64,000 bases of DNA. It comes from Pseudomonadota bacterium. GTDB taxonomy: Bacteria > Pseudomonadota > Gammaproteobacteria > Acidiferrobacterales > Acidiferrobacteraceae. Positions 62,976-64,000 of the stretch are shown piece by piece; position 1 is the first letter of the stretch; every line of letters starts with the position of its first letter. The stretch is taken from assembly GCA_021819125.1 (NCBI GenBank), contig JAKARW010000002.1, positions 23,377 to 87,376 on the forward strand. The letters run 5' to 3'. A model generated the notes under the pieces. That model worked only from the letters and a program-made list of their open reading frames with translations. It was not told the origin of the DNA and made no database searches. The position numbers and the translations under genes were made by a program.

Positions 62976-63790
62976 GGGTAGGGGCATTTCGGGTAGGCAA
63001 GACAGATGTCCGGATTGGTAAGCTCGCTCAAGGCAAGCAGGCGATACCGGAAGGGATCATCGACAACCCATACGACCGCCTGACTGCTGGAGAAGTGCAG
63101 CATGACGTGGTAAATGCCGTGGACCAGAATCAGCTCCTCCATCACACGCAGCACGGTATCGAGCTGTGCGTCCATTTTGCTCGCGAGCCGCGTGGCCCCC
63201 GACGGGGCGTCCGCCCGGGGATAATCGGCATCGACCCGCCGGGGACGGCGTGGGTCCTCGTAGAGCGCCTGCGCCTGCGGCAGCTCGCGCAAGGCGAAAT
63301 CGGCACCCACGAACCCCAACACGCTGCCGTTGGCGGCGCGCACGAACTGCATGGCGGTCAGCGACGGGCGCAGGGCACGCAGGCTGATATAAGCCGCGGA
63401 CAGCACGAAATCCGTCGCCTGACCCCCATCCCCGAGATCTCCCCATTGCTGGTAGTGCTGTCCCCGGCTATTTGTGAGCGCATCCCGCTCGAACATCGCC
63501 TCCCGGACATAGGGGCGATCGGACCGGTCGCGCCCGAAGTGTTCATCCAATAAACCGCCACGACTCATGTTGGCGGTGATCTGCCGGCCATTCGCGTCCA
63601 AGACGTACAGGAACTTGCAAAAGGGCACCGTGGCAAATGCGGCCTGCAAGGCGGCTTCGATCGCCGCGCGGTCGCCCCACACTTGCGCGCACCGCTCGCT
63701 CAAGGCCCGCAGGGGCTTGTAAAGGGTCCGCGTGAGGATGTTGCGCTGTTGCGTGACCGTACCGTGCAGGGATTCCGATGGTGTTGCCAT
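62765..63790 (-). CDS. PDC/Cache-type sensory protein without output domain
   Basis: A 341-aa soluble protein. The part from about 25-180 resembles a PDC/Cache sensor (FLYVLDANGRQITANMSRGG, GRDRSDRPYVREAMF and an FVGADFALRELPQA strand); after it come helices and a C-terminal beta segment. No transmembrane helices, kinase, HAMP or GGDEF motif is visible, so it may act with the roadblock/GTPase cluster. ATG at 63790 with GAGAGGAATGTC upstream. Its 3' end recurs at 60156 and 56599. Confidence 0.75.
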   Translation of the reverse strand: MATPSESLHGTVTQQRNILTRTLYKPLRALSERCAQVWGDRAAIEAALQAAFATVPFCKFLYVLDANGRQITANMSRGGLLDEHFGRDRSDRPYVREAMFERDALTNSRGQHYQQWGDLGDGGQATDFVLSAAYISLRALRPSLTAMQFVRAANGSVLGFVGADFALRELPQAQALYEDPRRPRRVDADYPRADAPSGATRLASKMDAQLDTVLRVMEELILVHGIYHVMLHFSSSQAVVWVVDDPFRYRLLALSELTNPDICLAYPKCPYPGNALVPAERVRNILDNMKTLRSMEGRFYLRTGTVNIFNGMVSLSFSSDSSHYLPYEEFLKMDYSFWIDG

Positions 63791-63854
63791 GACATTCCTC
63801 TCTATGCGCCCGGGCGTTTGCATCGATGGGGCGCCTTGCGTATCCAGTGTAATC

Positions 63855-63892
63855 CAAAAAAATGGGGGCGCGGGAATACTTCCTCGCGCCCC
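63855..63892 (-). terminator. rho-independent terminator for a gene beyond the right edge
   Basis: On the minus strand a GC-rich stem (GGGGCGCG ... CGCGCCCC with inner GGAA/TTCC) is followed by CATTTTTTT. It would end a transcript entering from the right and insulates the sensor gene at 63790. Confidence 0.7.
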
Positions 63893-64000
63893 TGAAGGCT
63901 GCGGCCGGCCGGATGGTCCTTGACGCCAATCCCTGGCCCCGGCCCGCGCCCGGACCGTCCGCGGATGCGCTAGAGTCCGCCGCGTCAACGCCCCGAAGAC

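Overview
The window is GC-rich and reads as the chromosome of a diazotrophic, acidophilic, chemolithoautotrophic gammaproteobacterium of the Acidiferrobacter/Acidithiobacillus kind. That is an inference from content: a complete nif set, a rusticyanin-like blue copper protein, a sulfide:quinone-reductase/TusA/DsrE sulfur module, and a CbbR-type regulator beside a DabA-like protein. No rRNA, tRNA, CRISPR array or intact insertion sequence was seen.

Positions 1-25,300 are the nitrogen-fixation island. Four minus-strand transcription units can be separated by near-consensus sigma-54 (-24/-12) promoters with upstream NifA sites (TGT-N10-ACA): nifHDK-fdx-nifEN-nifX-DUF269-CCE_0567-fdxB; nifB-fdxN-iscA-nifZ-nifS-nifT-two small orfs-SIR2-like; nifV-nifW-fixABCX; and nifU. 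On the plus strand lie an IscA-like gene (own sigma-54 promoter), nifA, and an LRV iron-sulfur protein (own sigma-54-like promoter) followed by a small orf. NifA carries the C-X11-C-X19-C-X4-C pattern of oxygen-sensitive NifA, and no nifL is present. FixABCX probably supplies low-potential electrons to NifH.

Positions 25,400-30,650 hold energy genes. A rusticyanin-like cupredoxin faces a minus-strand dsrE-tusA-sqr-DUF1641 operon. That operon has a sigma-54 promoter and is divergent from a PAS/AAA+ sigma-54 activator, so the activator is probably its dedicated regulator. Positions 30,643-44,770 are mainly housekeeping (purE/purK, PAP2 phosphatase, SNF2 helicase, Sua5-type TsaC, bioD, bioA, ilvD, pyrC). 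They are interrupted by a DUF4143 ATPase lodged between the SNF2 gene and a decayed copy of the SNF2 3' end.

Positions 44,950-50,970 form a CbbR-linked island: DUF6671 protein, DabA (DUF2309)-like protein, and a class II aldolase-like protein fused to a Dabb domain. Both enzyme homologues lack key zinc ligands of their families, suggesting a repurposed, undescribed system.

Positions 51,000-64,000 are the plastic part. An orphan SIR2-like protein is followed by a conservon-like signalling cluster (unknown winged-helix protein, small GTPase, two roadblock proteins) and a lipoate ligase-DUF116 fusion. Beyond this the end of the second roadblock gene and the end of a convergent PDC/Cache sensor gene recur as decayed or exact copies. 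These bracket a HicB remnant plus a BsuBI/PstI-type restriction-modification pair, and then an AbiEi/AbiEii toxin-antitoxin pair. Two of the copies are an apparently identical 522-bp direct repeat.
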